Of a stretch of 64,000 nt of DNA, positions 11,527 through 22,169 are shown in pieces. Every line of letters begins with the position of its first letter. Position 1 is the stretch's first letter. The notes beneath the pieces are model-generated. The model was given only the letters and a program-made list of their open reading frames with translations. It did no database searches and was not told the origin of the DNA. Source of the stretch: Phyllostachys edulis (taxonomy: Eukaryota > Streptophyta > Magnoliopsida > Poales > Poaceae); the NCBI GenBank assembly GCA_036346405.1, contig CM070551.1, forward strand, positions 58,360,488-58,424,487, written 5' to 3'. The translations under genes and the position numbers were made by a program.

Positions 11527-11735
11527 CGTGGAGGAACGCTGCGGCGCGGTTGAGGAGAGGCAGTGTAAAGGCGTCCGGGCGAGCGCCGGCTCGGAGCATG
11601 GAGGCGAAGGCGGACAAGCCAGTCGTGGGGAGGCGTCCCTGATGGTGGCATTCCATTTGGCAGCGGCGGTGGTTGTGAAGGAGGAGGCGCCTTGGAGAAG
11701 AAAGGGAACTGATCGAGAGGACGGGGAAGACAATT
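11527..11735 (-). pseudogene. pentatricopeptide-repeat (PPR) gene fragment truncated at the CACTA end
   Basis: The minus strand reads AAAKWNATIRDAS in one frame. After a one-base shift near 11640 it reads GLSAFASMLRAGARPDAF and TLPLLNRAAA. That is the standard opening of a plant organelle-targeted PPR protein: W-N-x-x-I-R, then A-F-x-x-M-L-x-x-G-x-x-P-D-x-F-T-x-P. PPR proteins bind organellar RNA for editing or splicing. The frame stops at the CACTA terminus (11526), and I cannot find the remaining repeats on the far side (below 3631). No initiator ATG is evident. Truncation plus frameshift mark it as a relic. Confidence 0.6.
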
Positions 11736-11970
11736 GGGTGGGGATGCTTTGAGATTAGTTATTTTACGTGTCCAACATAGAATATGGGTCCTGTAAATTT
11801 TTTCTCCCTGAAAACTCACTATGTCCGGGGTTTAGGTCTTATTCAGCCGGTTTAGGCAAGTGTCCACACAAACTATATTCCAAGACATGACGGGCCTCTT
11901 TGGTCATTTTGATATGTGAGATCGTGGGACAAACTGATCCTTTCTAAAATTTACAGGACCCAATTAGACG
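11736..11970. other. no recognisable feature
   Basis: Intergenic sequence upstream of the PPR fragment. It may include that gene's former 5' untranslated region. Confidence 0.3.
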
Positions 11971-12330
11971 TTGATCCATTCTGAAAAGCATACCGACGCA
12001 ACTCTTCCAATTAATTGATTTTATGGTGTCACAAAATGTGTCCAAAAAGTTCTGGTGGAAATTTGTACAAATTAAAACAAACTTTATTGTGAAGAGATAA
12101 AAAAAATAAAATTATGTTTGTTTCGCTATAATTGTACAAGTGAAATATCTATGGTTCTTAAAGGAATACATGAACGCAATTTCGTAGTAGAAATGTTGCA
12201 CAAGAACATCTCTTATCTCATACGGGCTGGCGGTGGGTCACACATGCGGACGCAAGTGCGAGGAGGTTGGCTGCCATGATATGGGGGCTCCGATATGGGT
12301 TTTGTGAGCCAGCTGCAAAAGTATTCGTGA
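11971..12330 (-). repeat. first copy of a duplicated gene-tail fragment
   Basis: The stretch 'ttgatccattctgaaaagc' to 'ccagctgcaaaagta' recurs at 12991-13290 in the same order with scattered substitutions. On the minus strand both copies keep a short coding-like tail: here EIRDVLVQHFYYEIAF, there EMRDVLAQHFYEEIGHV. This suggests a duplicated terminal exon. The protein is not recognised. Confidence 0.6.
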
Positions 12331-12729
12331 TTTATTAGATCGGGAGATATTTTCTGCTCTTGTTAGCCTTACTCTTCCGCGGCAGCTTATTCGAGTTATT
12401 CATCTTCTGAAACGTTAATTGTAAGCTTTAACATTAAGGCCGTTACTTTGATAATCATTGTTATTTGCCTATTTTTTAGTTATCTTTGTATATAGAATGA
12501 TATTTTATTGATGTTGCCAGTGTATGCACTAGCGTAATCCTTGACTAGTGCAGTATACACAAATGGTCCGGATTTACATATTTAGACAGTAGCCCCTTGG
12601 AACAACCCTGTCGCATCAACAGATCCTTCACCCTCGTCTACCACAATCCGAAGTTATCAGTCCCGTCGAACTTCACCACTTCGAATCTAGCACGTGGCGT
12701 CGACATCTCAACCTTACTCTTATACTAAT

Positions 12730-12990
12730 TGTTGGAACCGACGACAACCCTTTGTGTAAGAGAACAATCACAACAAGCACACAAGAGACACGAGAACTTG
12801 TTTACGAGGTTCAGCAAAGCCTACGTTCCCAGGAGCTGAATCGCGGCGGTTCCATCCGTATGAGGAGTTTCTTTCTTTTCTTCTGATTATGGTTACAAGA
12901 CGTTGACGATATATATTTATATCCAGATTATATGTTCGAGTCGAACTCGTCTATTCCTTTCACCTTGTTATATATAAGTCATACACAACA
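12730..12990. repeat. possible small LTR or TRIM-like sequence
   Basis: It begins 'tgttggaaccgacg' and ends 'tcatacacaaca', giving TGTTG...CAACA ends. A 'ttatatataag' box is at about 12967. The interior phrase 'cttgtttacgaggttc' is a type often seen in grass copia LTRs. The flanks (ctaat, ttgat) do not form a target duplication, and no second copy exists here. Confidence 0.3.
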
Positions 12991-13371
12991 TTGATCCGTT
13001 CTGAAAAGCATACCTTCGCAACTCTTCCAATTAATTGATTTTATTGTGTCACAAAATGTGTCCAAATAGTTCTAGCGGAAATATGTACAAATTAAAATAA
13101 ACTTTATTGTGAGGAGATAAAAAAAAATTATGTTTATTTCGATAAAATTGTACAAGTGAAATATTTATGGTTCTTAAAGGAATACATGCCCAATTTCCTC
13201 GTAGAAATGTTGCGCAAGAACATCCCTCATCTCATCCCGCAAGGCTGAGGCGAGCGATAGGGACGAGTATATGGCCCGCCAGCTGCAAAAGTAATCCATG
13301 AGCTGGTTACCTGACAAAATGCCTGCTCTATTTATCTCACAATCGCCATTTAACAGTACATAATGGAACAC
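12991..13371 (-). pseudogene. second copy of the duplicated gene tail, with open frame 13174-13371
   Basis: This minus-strand frame ends SALRDEMRDVLAQHFYEEIG and is preceded by LMDYFCSWRAIYSSLSLA. The corresponding part of the first copy (11971-12330) preserves codon-level similarity in the tail, which favours a real former coding exon over chance. The tail could be the C-terminus of a transposon-borne protease or another host protein. I cannot assign it. The copies are about 1 kb apart. Confidence 0.4.
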
Positions 13372-13988
13372 TACTGCATATAGACATGTGTAGGTAGAAA
13401 CAAATTAAATATTAGAGACGAATTATGTCTTAGGAAATATCTTGGGAAACTATCTGCCAACAATAATAGTCTTTTGGTAAACATACGACGTAAACACATA
13501 CGAGAGGTGGTGCCAATGGGAGGACCGTGAAAGCTGGCCCTAAAGGCCTGATCGGGATTGGATGCAATCGGACTTGGAATTTTTACAGAAAAGCCTACCG
13601 GCTTTGTATAAGTATGTGCAGGTCCTTGGTTTATTAAAAATAGGTTCTTCTGGACGTAAATATTACGATTTAAACCCTGGCAATTTCGGATTAGTGTTCT
13701 GAGGCTCCCACTAGGTGGAAAATTGCGTAATAAACCTTGAGAGTTTTTAGTTATGAAGTTTAAATCCTTAGGCTTTATCTAATTACCTAAAAAAATCTAC
13801 TGTTTTATTGTATATGTAGAAATTCAATCTATGCCTAGGAAATTAGTAGAAAATAGCAGAATTTTTTTTGAAAATGCATGGATTATTCTTTTTTGCTGTA
13901 GTAACTCATGTTTTTTTATTTATGTGGTACATGTTGTACCTACTGTTATGGTAACTATGTGTATGTTGCTATATGATGTATATGCAAT
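13372..13988. other. no recognisable feature
   Basis: AT-rich sequence upstream of the copia gag remnant. I looked for a primer-binding site or LTR end and saw none. Confidence 0.3.
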
Positions 13989-15343
13989 ATGACTGGCATT
14001 GCAAAGAGAGAATTTGATGAATTGGCAATTGACGGAAGCAACAACTACCTAACGCGGGCCCTTGATGTCGAGTTTTACTTAGCCTCCAACGGGTTAAGTG
14101 CAACAATCGCCCCTCCTAGCAAAACCGATGGTCCTCCAAATGAAGATAAGGCTAAAGCCAAATTCTTCTTACATCACCATCTGAATAAGGATCTCTAAAA
14201 CGAACATTTGATAGAAAGAAATCCTTTAGTCCTATGGAATTCTCTTCAGAAGAGATACAATCAACAAAGGTCGATGATGCTTTCATAGGCGGAACATGAC
14301 TAGACGAATTTATGCTTCTAGGATTTCAAATCTGTGGCTTCTTACAACTCGGCTCTCCATAGGTTATTTTCTCGCTTCAGTCTTTGTGGTCGGAGCATCA
14401 TCCATGTACAAATGAGAAAACTATTTCCACTTTCCATGCTACAAATCTGATGCTTGCACAGTAGTATAGAGAGAGGGGTATGAAACCCACTCTGAACTAA
14501 TTACCGTAGTTTTAGTAGTGGAAAAGCATAATGAGCTTCTCATGAAGAATCATAATGCACGTCCTAGTAGAACACAGGGTGTCCTTGAGGCACATATCGT
14601 TCAAAAGAGGATTGATAATGGTGGAAAAGGAAAGGGATCGGAGGAAAGAAGAGTAATCCATTTACCTTTAAAATAAAAGGGAAGATTGGAGGAAAGGAGA
14701 AGTCTCCATTGAAGACAACATACCTTGTTTCAAGTGTGGAATCAAGGGTCACTTGGCAAAGGGATGTAACACACCTAAGCATCCAGTGGAACACTATAAG
14801 GAGTCACAAAAGAAGAATGTCTAGAACGCTAAACCATAAGCTCACTTTTTGGACGTACTAGAGGAATATAAGTAGTTGGAGGAAATCGCTCATATGATGG
14901 AGGAGGATGCAAGGGATGGTGATGCCCTGTATGATTATGATTACACTCCATTACTAGATGTTGATCTACTGGATATTTATAGAGGAGAATCAGGAGAGTC
15001 CTTATAATTAATCTCCATTATACCAATAAAAATTTGAAGTCAACTCATGGTATGCTTAGAATGGTGTTATTGCATAAGACACCAAAATTTGTTCAATCGT
15101 GAATTAGTCAGCATTATTACTATTGGAAATTAAAGTTACTCGTTGTAATCTTTAGTTCATAAGTTGAATAAAGTATTTCCAATTTGTGTGAATGTTTTAT
15201 ATTTGCATTTATGCATATGCAGTGTTTTCATTTCATGCAAATTATTTATCTCCTACTTATAGAATTGTTGAAGTATGATCAATGGAAGGGGAACATGAAC
15301 TATCTTGTGGACAGTTGTACCACAAATTCAATCCTTGTGGATA
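13989..15343 (+). pseudogene. Ty1/copia gag and start of protease, decayed (left half of a split element)
   Basis: The frame starts MTGIAKREFDELAIDGSN and continues through a UBN2-type copia Gag. Later pieces in shifting frames include LVLWNSLQKRYNQQRS and FQDFKSVASYNSALHRL. A zinc knuckle CFKCGIKGHLAKGC (CX2CX4HX4C) lies at about 14725-14768, after which come acidic residues. The last readable part, YLVDSCTTNSIL at about 15300-15340, is the beginning of the protease and stops at the inserted LTR. Gag would package element RNA, and the protease would process it. Several stops and shifts make it non-functional. The right half resumes at 18468. Confidence 0.75.
15339..15343 (+). repeat. target-site duplication GGATA (left)
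   Basis: GGATA directly precedes the LTR start at 15344 and recurs directly after the LTR end at 18463-18467. The interrupted copia protease reading resumes across it. Confidence 0.85.
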
Positions 15344-15756
15344 TGTAACATCCCAAAAATGCCTAAATGCAAAAATACGAGATTTTTAAAAAAATTTGTA
15401 ATTATCTGTGCCATCTTATTCTCTCCTGTATTTTTGGAAGATGTTTGATCTATGTTTTCTTTTGTCGACACAAGTAATGTGCAATAGAAACGCTAAGTAC
15501 CTACACCCTAGAATACAAAAACCTAAAGTCGTGAACCCTAGAATCACAAATTGTGAAAGCAAAATAAACTTAAGGAATGGACCTTTCAAATAGTGTAGGA
15601 AGTAGAAATCCTAAAATCAAAATCGTAGTTAAAGCCTGATTCTCTGATTAAACAAAAGCCTAATTAGAATCCTTTAGCAAAAATCAGAATTTATCTATCG
15701 CCAAGTGAGGATTTCCTAAAGCAAGTACCAAAATTTATCTATTGCCAAGTGTTGAC

Positions 15757-16345
15757 CACTCCATTTTGACTACTGAGTTTCGACCACACTTTCGACCACT
15801 CAGTTTCGACCATTGAGTTTCGACCACTCAGTTTCAACCAGATTAGTTCAACCATACTGGTTTATGCCTTCGACCACAATGGTCTATGGCTTCGACCAGA
15901 TTACTTTGAACATACTGGTCTATACCTTTAGCCACACTAGCTATGGCTTCGACCATACTGGTATATGCCTTCGACCACACTAGTCTATGTCTTCAACCAG
16001 ATTACTTCAACTGTACTGGTTTATGCCTTCGACCACACTAGTCTATGGCTTTGACCAGATTATTTCGATCATACTAGTCTATGCCTTCGAGCACACTGGT
16101 CTATGGCTTCGACCAGATTACTTCAACCATATTGGTCTATGGCTTCGACCGCACTGGTCTATGGCTTCGACCAGATTACTTCAACCATACTGGTATATGC
16201 CTTCGACCACACTGGTCTATGGCTTCGACAAGATTACTTCGACCATACTGGTCTAGGCCTTCGACCACACTCGTCTATGGCTTCAACCAGATTATTTCGA
16301 CCATATTGTTCTAAAACTTCGACCACCCTGGTCTAATACTTCTGG
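15757..16345 (+). repeat. tandem array with 58-bp higher-order unit
   Basis: From about 15862 a 22-bp unit 'cttcgaccacactggtcta' plus tgg alternates with a 36-bp unit beginning 'cttcgaccagattacttc'. Together they make a 58-bp repeat present about eight to nine times with substitutions. A related 20-bp repeat 'tttcgaccactcag' occupies 15780-15840. Because 58 is not a multiple of three and the unit lacks stops, all three forward frames stay open across much of the array. These overlapping frames are therefore not evidence of a protein. Confidence 0.85.
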
Positions 16346-17274
16346 TCTGAGAATCTACATGCTTTGGGATTTTAGGAATGAATGGGCCTTTACACATATG
16401 TGCCCAATTCCAATAGAACCCTTTGTGATCTGAAAGCAGATCTGATAGTCATACCTAACCGGGTAACCCCTCATCCAAGTAACCCCTTTAAGAATGTTCC
16501 TTGGATATTCTCTCCCTCTCCGTTGGATTCATCAACTTCTTTGGATATACTCCGTCTGAAGTATTTCCTGCATCAACTCCAGATGGGTATGTTTTAGTCT
16601 CATCTGAAGCACTCCGTCCCGTCAAGTTGTCGTTAGATATGTTTAGTTTCATTTGAAGTATTTTTGTTTGTTTGAATGTATTTGAATTTATTGGATTTCA
16701 TTTGGCTATTGTCAGTCGTTCTGGAGTTTAATCATATTATGTGTAATTAGACTTTAAAGTCATAAAGGAACAACAATCCCAACAAGGACAACGCCGGCAT
16801 CAAGATTGTCAGAATATTGAACATGATGATTATTAGCACGTGAGCGAGATTATTATCAGAATATTGAGTCTGATTAGAACATTGAGCAAGATGAGTCAAT
16901 ACTTTGATCATACTGCACTTACTTTTTGTAATTATATTGTTTTAAATTATGAAGTTGCATTGCTATGATTTATACAACTATATTGGTCTAGCTCATAGTT
17001 AATGCTTAATAATAATTGAGTATAAACTTCTAATCCTTGAATTTGGTTTACATACTAGTTAATAAGTCTGTATCTAAGTGTCATGCTTAGTCTTGCTTAG
17101 ATACATTGTCATTCGGGCAATAAATTGCCCGACATCATTCAAACATTTCAAAATGAATTTGGGCAGTCGAGGCTGAAGCTTGGCTGGTATTTTGAAAAGG
17201 AAAAAGAATTTCAAATGGGAGAACCTGGAAACTGTTGTAGACTTGGGTCAATGTGGGATGAAAAGCCGGGTTGG

Positions 17275-17760
17275 AACCCGAGGATTTGTGTTATATTGGT
17301 TGGGAACCAGTGGAAAGTATTGGGTGCATACAGTCGCGGGATTTGCAAGGTGGATGTGGCTCGGGATTAGCAGACGGGTACAACCTGGGAATTGGCGGGG
17401 GAATATGCCCTGGGGCTCAAGGGTGGTGTAGCCACGGGATTCGAGGGTGGTCTCGCCTGCGGGTTAGGGGGATTGCGACCAGGGTTTCACCAGGGGTGCA
17501 ACCTGAGTTTCACCGGGTGGTACAACCGGAGAGTCGCTAGAGGCATTCAGCCCGAAATTTCAGGTGTAGGCCGGCCGGAATTGTCGGGTGGTTGCAGCCT
17601 TGGGATCGCCAGATGGATGTAGCCCTAAAATGTGATATAGATTGGGTTGGAGCCCAGTGATTGGAAATATGGGATGGGATCCCAGTGGTTGGAAATATGT
17701 GATCAGAGCCAAGTCATTGGAAATAATGGGATGGAACCAGGAGAATTGAGAAAGCTTGGT
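17275..17760 (+). repeat. degenerate G-rich repeat zone in the solo LTR
   Basis: Short units around 'gggttcgagggtgg', 'ccgggtggtacaacc' and 'agtgattggaaatatggg' recur with much drift. Overlapping glycine/tryptophan-rich frames result, and I do not regard them as genes. Confidence 0.45.
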
Positions 17761-18240
17761 CGGGGGCTAGAGATAAATACGGGGTATGACCCAAGTATTG
17801 AGTGGGCGGGGCCACTCAATGGTATTGGAGATGGAATCTCCACTAGTACTTTACAACAAAAACTCAGTTTATAAAACTTGTGTTAGTAAAATGCTAAGTC
17901 TCAGGATTTTCTATTACTTAATCTATTTCAATAAATGGCTTTGTGCAAAATAAAAAAACCAAGAGCCTCCCCTTTGTTCAGCCCTGCATGTATGATAATT
18001 GCATTGTGTGTTGCCTTGCGAGTACAGTTGTGTACTCATGCTTGCTATTTATATTCTTTTAATCAGTACGCACAAAATAAGACTACAAGGACAATCATGA
18101 GTATTGATCAAGACTGAAGATCAAGAAGGCCAAGAGCTAGGTCATGAACCCACAGTCGATTACCGGTGGGCATATCGTGAGGGTTCCACATGTTATACTT
18201 TTATTCTTCTTCCATTGCTGCTCTCTAAAAGTATTTGGTC

Positions 18241-18314
18241 TATCCGGCCATTCTGCAAGCCAAAAGCCGTAAGGTATATCCGGCCATTCTGCAAGCCAAA
18301 AGCCGTAAGGTATA
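18241..18314 (+). repeat. 36-bp perfect tandem duplication
   Basis: 'tatccggccattctgcaag' through 'gccgtaagg' is present twice back to back with a period of 36 bp and no mismatch seen. The related LTR at 54860-55600 has only one copy. Confidence 0.85.
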
Positions 18315-18462
18315 TTTATACTTTGTTTAATATTATACAATAAATCTGTATTTTCGTGATATGTGTTTGAACCAACAATGTAACTATATGTGTTATCTAC
18401 TGATCCAAGGAATGACACAAATTAACACAGTAGGTCCCAAGTTACAAATTTGGGGTCTGATA

Positions 18463-18467
18463 GGATA
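18463..18467 (+). repeat. target-site duplication GGATA (right)
   Basis: Pairs with 15339-15343 around the solo LTR. Confidence 0.85.
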
Positions 18468-19400
18468 GGAAGTATTTCCATACTTTTGTTTAGAAGACTG
18501 ATAATGTTGTGACCATAGCTGGCAACTATGGTAATATTGCAGGGTCTGGAAGAGCTACGACAGTGTTACAGATGGGAACGAAAATAATAATTGAGGATGA
18601 ATTATTATTCCTAGAATCTACACAAACTCTATTAAGTTCCAAGGATATCTGTAATAATGGTTTCTATGTGGAAACACAGAAATCGAATAGTTACGAGTAC
18701 ATTCTCATCACTAAGAAAAAAGGATATTGAAATGAAACTATAGAAAATCTTCCCATCTTTTGCTCTGGATTGTACTACAGGTTTATTAAACGTGACGAAG
18801 TATATGTTGCGACGAATGCCTAGGTGAAAGACCCAAAACTATTTTGAACATGGCATGAACGTCCGGGTCATCCTGGAGATAATATGATACGCGAGATATT
18901 ATAGTATTCTGTTGGCCACAACTTAAAGTCCAAAGACATTCCTAGTCTAGCACATTTTGTTTGTGAGGCTTGTGTGAAAGGCAAGTTGTCTTATTTCCTT
19001 AGGAGGATTCAGGGGATATATGCGGACCTATAGAACCCATATCTGGTCCATTTAGGTACTTTATGGTACTAATAGATGCATACGCTTATTGGACGCATGT
19101 ATGTCTATTATCTATTAGGAATCATGCCATTACCATACTGATTTCACAAATGATTATGCTAAGATCCAAATTATCATATCATAGGATCCAATCCATACGA
19201 ATGGATAATGCTGGAAAGTTTATCTCAAAAGTATTCATTGATTATTGCATAGCGTTAGGCATAACCGTGGAACATTTGGTCCCACATGTTCATACTCAGA
19301 ATGAACTTGCTGAATGATTAATCAAGAGAATAAAGATGATCGCTCGACACAAGAAGTTGTTGTCTTTAGCGGGAGATATATGATCTTCATACACATTCAC
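18468..19400 (+). pseudogene. Ty1/copia protease and integrase remnant (right half of the split element)
   Basis: The reading resumes with NVVTIAGNYGNIAGSGRATT, the protease body that follows the motif broken at 15343. It passes through the pre-integrase zinc domain (WHERPGHPGDNMIREI, then a CEACVKGK tail near 18970) and reaches the integrase core at 19060-19317 (FMVLIDAYAYWTHVCLL, SIRMDNAGKF, HVHTQNELAE). The catalytic Asp residues of MVLIDA and RMDN are visible. Stops interrupt it at about 18901, 19030 and 19317, and after about 19400 no reverse transcriptase is seen. The element is therefore truncated as well as split. Confidence 0.75.
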
Positions 19401-19532
19401 TATTGAGACGAAAAGATGTTGTACTCTTTTTTCATTAGTTGAGTTTTTGTCTCAGTGAGTTTTCTCAACTGAAGGTTTTTAATGAGCCAGTATGTGCAAC
19501 GGAAATAACACGAGCTATTATGAAGGCCCGAT

Positions 19533-19861
19533 TGTGTGGATACTTTAAATAAACAGATGCCCATTAGGGGCAGCCAGCCAACAAGGCCAATTAGCGTATT
19601 TTAGTCCCATATTATCTGCTTTATCTTGAAGGCACCCCACCTCATATATAAGAAGGGGTAAGGGCTGCATATTATATACATACAAGCCTACCGATAAAAT
19701 AGCAATAAAGTTTAGAGAAAGCCTAAGACTATATCTTTTGTTTTCTATTCTTGCGATTTGATTGTTTGATTGACGACGAGGCAACACCGAATATAACTTT
19801 CATCTGTTGTAAAAGCGATAGTAGTGTGTTCCGTGTGTCTCGGGAAAGACTTGTGCCTACA
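19533..19861 (+). repeat. possible small copia LTR or promoter-like stretch
   Basis: The stretch runs from 'tgtgtggatactttaaat' to 'gacttgtgcctaca', with a TATA-like 'catatataagaagg' near 19640 and later CT-rich sequence. The TG...CA ends and central TATA resemble short copia LTRs. No target duplication, primer site or second copy is seen, so this rests on form alone. Confidence 0.3.
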
Positions 19862-20576
19862 GCATTTGCCCCAACTAGTTATTTTTATTGAGGAATGTTT
19901 TGTCGATGGATAATTTGTCTGCAAATGGGGTCTCTGCTGGCTTAATGTCATAAGTAGTTAATTGCTTTCTGTTCTCACAGCTGAGCACAAATTCGATGTC
20001 AAAACTTGATCATTGTGTTGTGATTCAACAAGCTAGAAGCTCTCAAGACAAGAACCAAATGAGAGAACGCACTATTAACTATTAATTCCGAGCTAGAGAC
20101 AGAGTAGGTGTGAGGGCAATTAAAACTTGCATTTTTACCTAAATCAATGGTTGCTTCAAGAACCGCACAACCACACAAGGACGTCGTCTCACCTCATAAG
20201 ATTAATTGGTGGAAGTAGGGTGTGGTTTGGCAACAGGCAGATCGGTAATGAGAAAGGAGGAAGAGGAAGAGGGAAGAGGGAAGAGAGGGAAGTAAGAAAT
20301 GGAAATACTAATATGTTTCTTTCTGCCACGTCATATACACCTCATAGCCTCCGTGCTTGCATGTCGAGACCACCGGCATGCCAGCGAAAACAGGGGTCCT
20401 TTTTGCACCATGGAGTTGAATGGTAAACATAAATTAATTCTAGATAAAACTGTCTGCGTCACTGTCAAGTTTCTGTGTCGGAGCTAAACTGATCAATAAG
20501 ACCATAACTAAACGCTGCGTGCTCTCCGTGTACTGTTGTAAATTCGCGCGTTCTGCGTGAACTAACATAAATTAAT
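19862..20576. other. no recognisable gene
   Basis: Includes a purine-rich run near 20245-20300. The frames at 20127-20426 and 20299-20487 are short and show no recognisable domain. Confidence 0.3.
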
Positions 20577-20651
20577 TCTAGAGCAATATTGTAGGGATCC
20601 CTAGACCGGAGAAAAAAAGGACGATGATAAAAAGAATATATATGTACTCAC

Positions 20652-20808
20652 GTGCTGGACGTGGTGGGCCGCCTCTTGGTTGTAGGTCGCCATATGTTAG
20701 GTTGTTCCCCATGGCGTCCCTGAAGCCCGCGCCCATGACGATGAGCAGGAGGAAGAATGACAGCATGTTAATCGCAGGAATACGGATACGTCCATCACTC
20801 CAAGCCAT
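20652..20808 (-). CDS. first exon of a small secreted or membrane protein gene, unidentified
   Basis: The minus-strand ATG at 20808 has a favourable context (gccATGGct) and opens MAWSDGRIRIPAINM, followed by the hydrophobic run LSFFLLLIVMGAGF, a convincing signal peptide or signal anchor. The mature part continues NNLTYGDLQPRGGPPRPA, which includes an N-glycosylation sequon (NLT). A consensus donor (CAC|GTGAGT) at 20651 ends the exon. A TATAAATC box lies about 70 bp upstream, so the 5' end looks real. Later exons should lie below 20650, but I cannot find them. The next sequence is LTR-like, so the gene may be truncated. A receptor-kinase leader is possible, since WAK fragments lie further right. 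That link is speculative. Confidence 0.45.
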
Positions 20809-20875
20809 GGCAAGGGCTGCAGCCGCTACTGCATTTAATTTGTTTACTTGTCTTAGTTCTGCTCCCCCTCCAGTC

Positions 20876-20883
20876 GATTTATA
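20876..20883 (-). promoter_or_regulatory. TATA box of the minus-strand secreted-protein exon
   Basis: On the minus strand the sequence reads TATAAATC, 68-75 bp before the ATG at 20808. This spacing suits a plant promoter with a transcript start around 20850. Confidence 0.5.
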
Positions 20884-20908
20884 GCTGTACGCAGCTAAAC
20901 TAGTCCAC

Positions 20909-21452
20909 GTTTTCCTCGGTCCATGCTCCATGCAGAACGCGCCACTCACACCATGCACACACCTGTGCCTTCCACTACACACGTCATAAATTTTATGGGG
21001 ACAAAAAGGTCTTGTGGAGCGCAGGCATGCTATTTTCCTCGGTCCATACAGGACGCACCACTCGCACCATGCTGTTTGAGTTTCGTAAGCTGTCTGAGTT
21101 TATGGGTCAGTAATGATATAAGGTTATCACAGACAGTTTTCGAACAATACTATAATATCCAATACTATAATATTGGATATTGATTTGTGTAAAGATTGGT
21201 GTGTCATATGATTGGATATTAATTCAATGGTCACAACAAGTGACTTAAACTTAAGAAAATTTCAAACAACTTATAAATAAACAGTCCTAAATTTTTTGGG
21301 GACAAAAAGGTCTTATGAAGCACAGGCATGCTATTTTCCTCGGTCCATGCAGAACGCACCACTCACACCATACACATACCTGTGCCCTTCCACTACACAC
21401 GCCATAAATTTTTTGGGGACAAAAAGGTCTTATGGAGCGCACGCAAGCTATT
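20909..21452. repeat. repeated modules upstream of the secreted-protein exon
   Basis: Module a runs from 'ttcctcggtccatgc' to 'ccactacacacg' and module b from 'ataaatttt' through 'ggggacaaaaaggtctt' to 'caggcatgct'. They occur as a-b at 20909-21033, a truncated a at 21034-21072, then b-a-b at 21288-21452. About 215 bp of unrelated AT-rich sequence (21073-21287) separates them. They sit directly upstream of the TATA box at 20876. Confidence 0.75.
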
Positions 21453-21469
21453 TGCATATGGAACACTTA

Positions 21470-21610
21470 TGTATGTGTACTCCTATTAAATAAAACACGT
21501 CGTGACTATCCTAGACCTAGGATCGAACCCAAGCGGATAAAAATGAAGACATGCTGAGAATGAAACACCCTCACTTGGCAAAGCTAGCTACGAAATATGG
21601 ATGCCAAGGT
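21470..21610 (-). mobile_element. tRNA-derived SINE candidate
   Basis: Read on the minus strand, 'tagctttgccaagtgag' (about 21571-21589) resembles a polymerase III A box. 'cttgggttcgatcctagg' (21515-21532) contains a good B box, GGTTCGATCC. The two are about 45 bp apart, as in plant SINEs. The downstream part ends AT-rich near 21480. No target duplication is identified. Confidence 0.4.
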
Positions 21611-22169
21611 ACAGTTGACCATTTCCATTTAATTGTCCTATATCATCGACTTTACCAGTAGCGATGCGATGTATGGAGTGAAAACTATCCATTGGTGATA
21701 GCTTCGAAACCAGTTTGGTTTGAATACAAAATGAATAAAAATTCCCCCCAAAAAAAATCCATTTTGGATTATGTGATACTACATAAAAAAATCCATGTTT
21801 TCTCCGACATGATGGTTTGTTCGGACCTTGTCAAAGTAATCTAGCACTAGAACCAATTCAGAATGCAACACAGTTTTTCTCAACTAGTCTTTGCCTAACC
21901 ACTTCCACTTTCATATTAACGTATGCCAACGGTTACACCGGCCGGCCACCACCTACTAGTCAACTAGGCGTCCAAATTAACACGTCAGGACTAACAAAGA
22001 GAAAGAGAATAGCAACGGCCAAGTAGACCATGACCATCGATGGACAGTGCTTGCCAAGCTGGATTGCCGTGTGACTTGGACCAGAAAGACAACCACCATG
22101 CTTGGTTGCATTGATAGGTACATGTACAACAAGAGCTAGAGCCAAGAAGCTGTAAGCGGACCGTCACTT

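Larger units (their letters stand above)
15344..18462 (+). repeat. 3.1-kb solo LTR (Ty3/gypsy type) inside a copia element
   Basis: It starts 'tgtaacatcccaaaaatg' and ends 'caaatttggggtctgata', with the final CA changed to TA. It is bounded by GGATA duplications, and the host copia reading resumes after it. No gag-pol lies inside, so it is a single LTR left by recombination. It contains a tandem array (15757-16345), a G-rich degenerate repeat zone (17275-17760), a GAGTAC/GTACTC hairpin (18020-18037) and a 36-bp duplication (18241-18314). The last 600 bp match the minus-strand LTR beginning at 54860, for example in their shared terminus and in a stretch translatable as YREGSTC in both. Length and layout fit large LTRs of Del/Tekay-like chromoviruses, but without an interior this stays an inference. 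Confidence 0.85.

Noticed and set aside
15757..16345. CRISPR-like alternation of two short units
   Set aside because: The units are direct tandem repeats with no unique spacers, inside a plant LTR. CRISPR is not expected in a plant genome.
17125..17622. Overlapping Gly/Trp-rich open frames
   Set aside because: They arise from degenerate G-rich repeats within the solo LTR, have no domain, and overlap in several frames.
20578..20982. Full 134-codon minus-strand ORF as one exon
   Set aside because: The TATA box at 20876 lies inside its 5' half and a strong donor at 20651 ends the credible part, so only 20652-20808 is supported.
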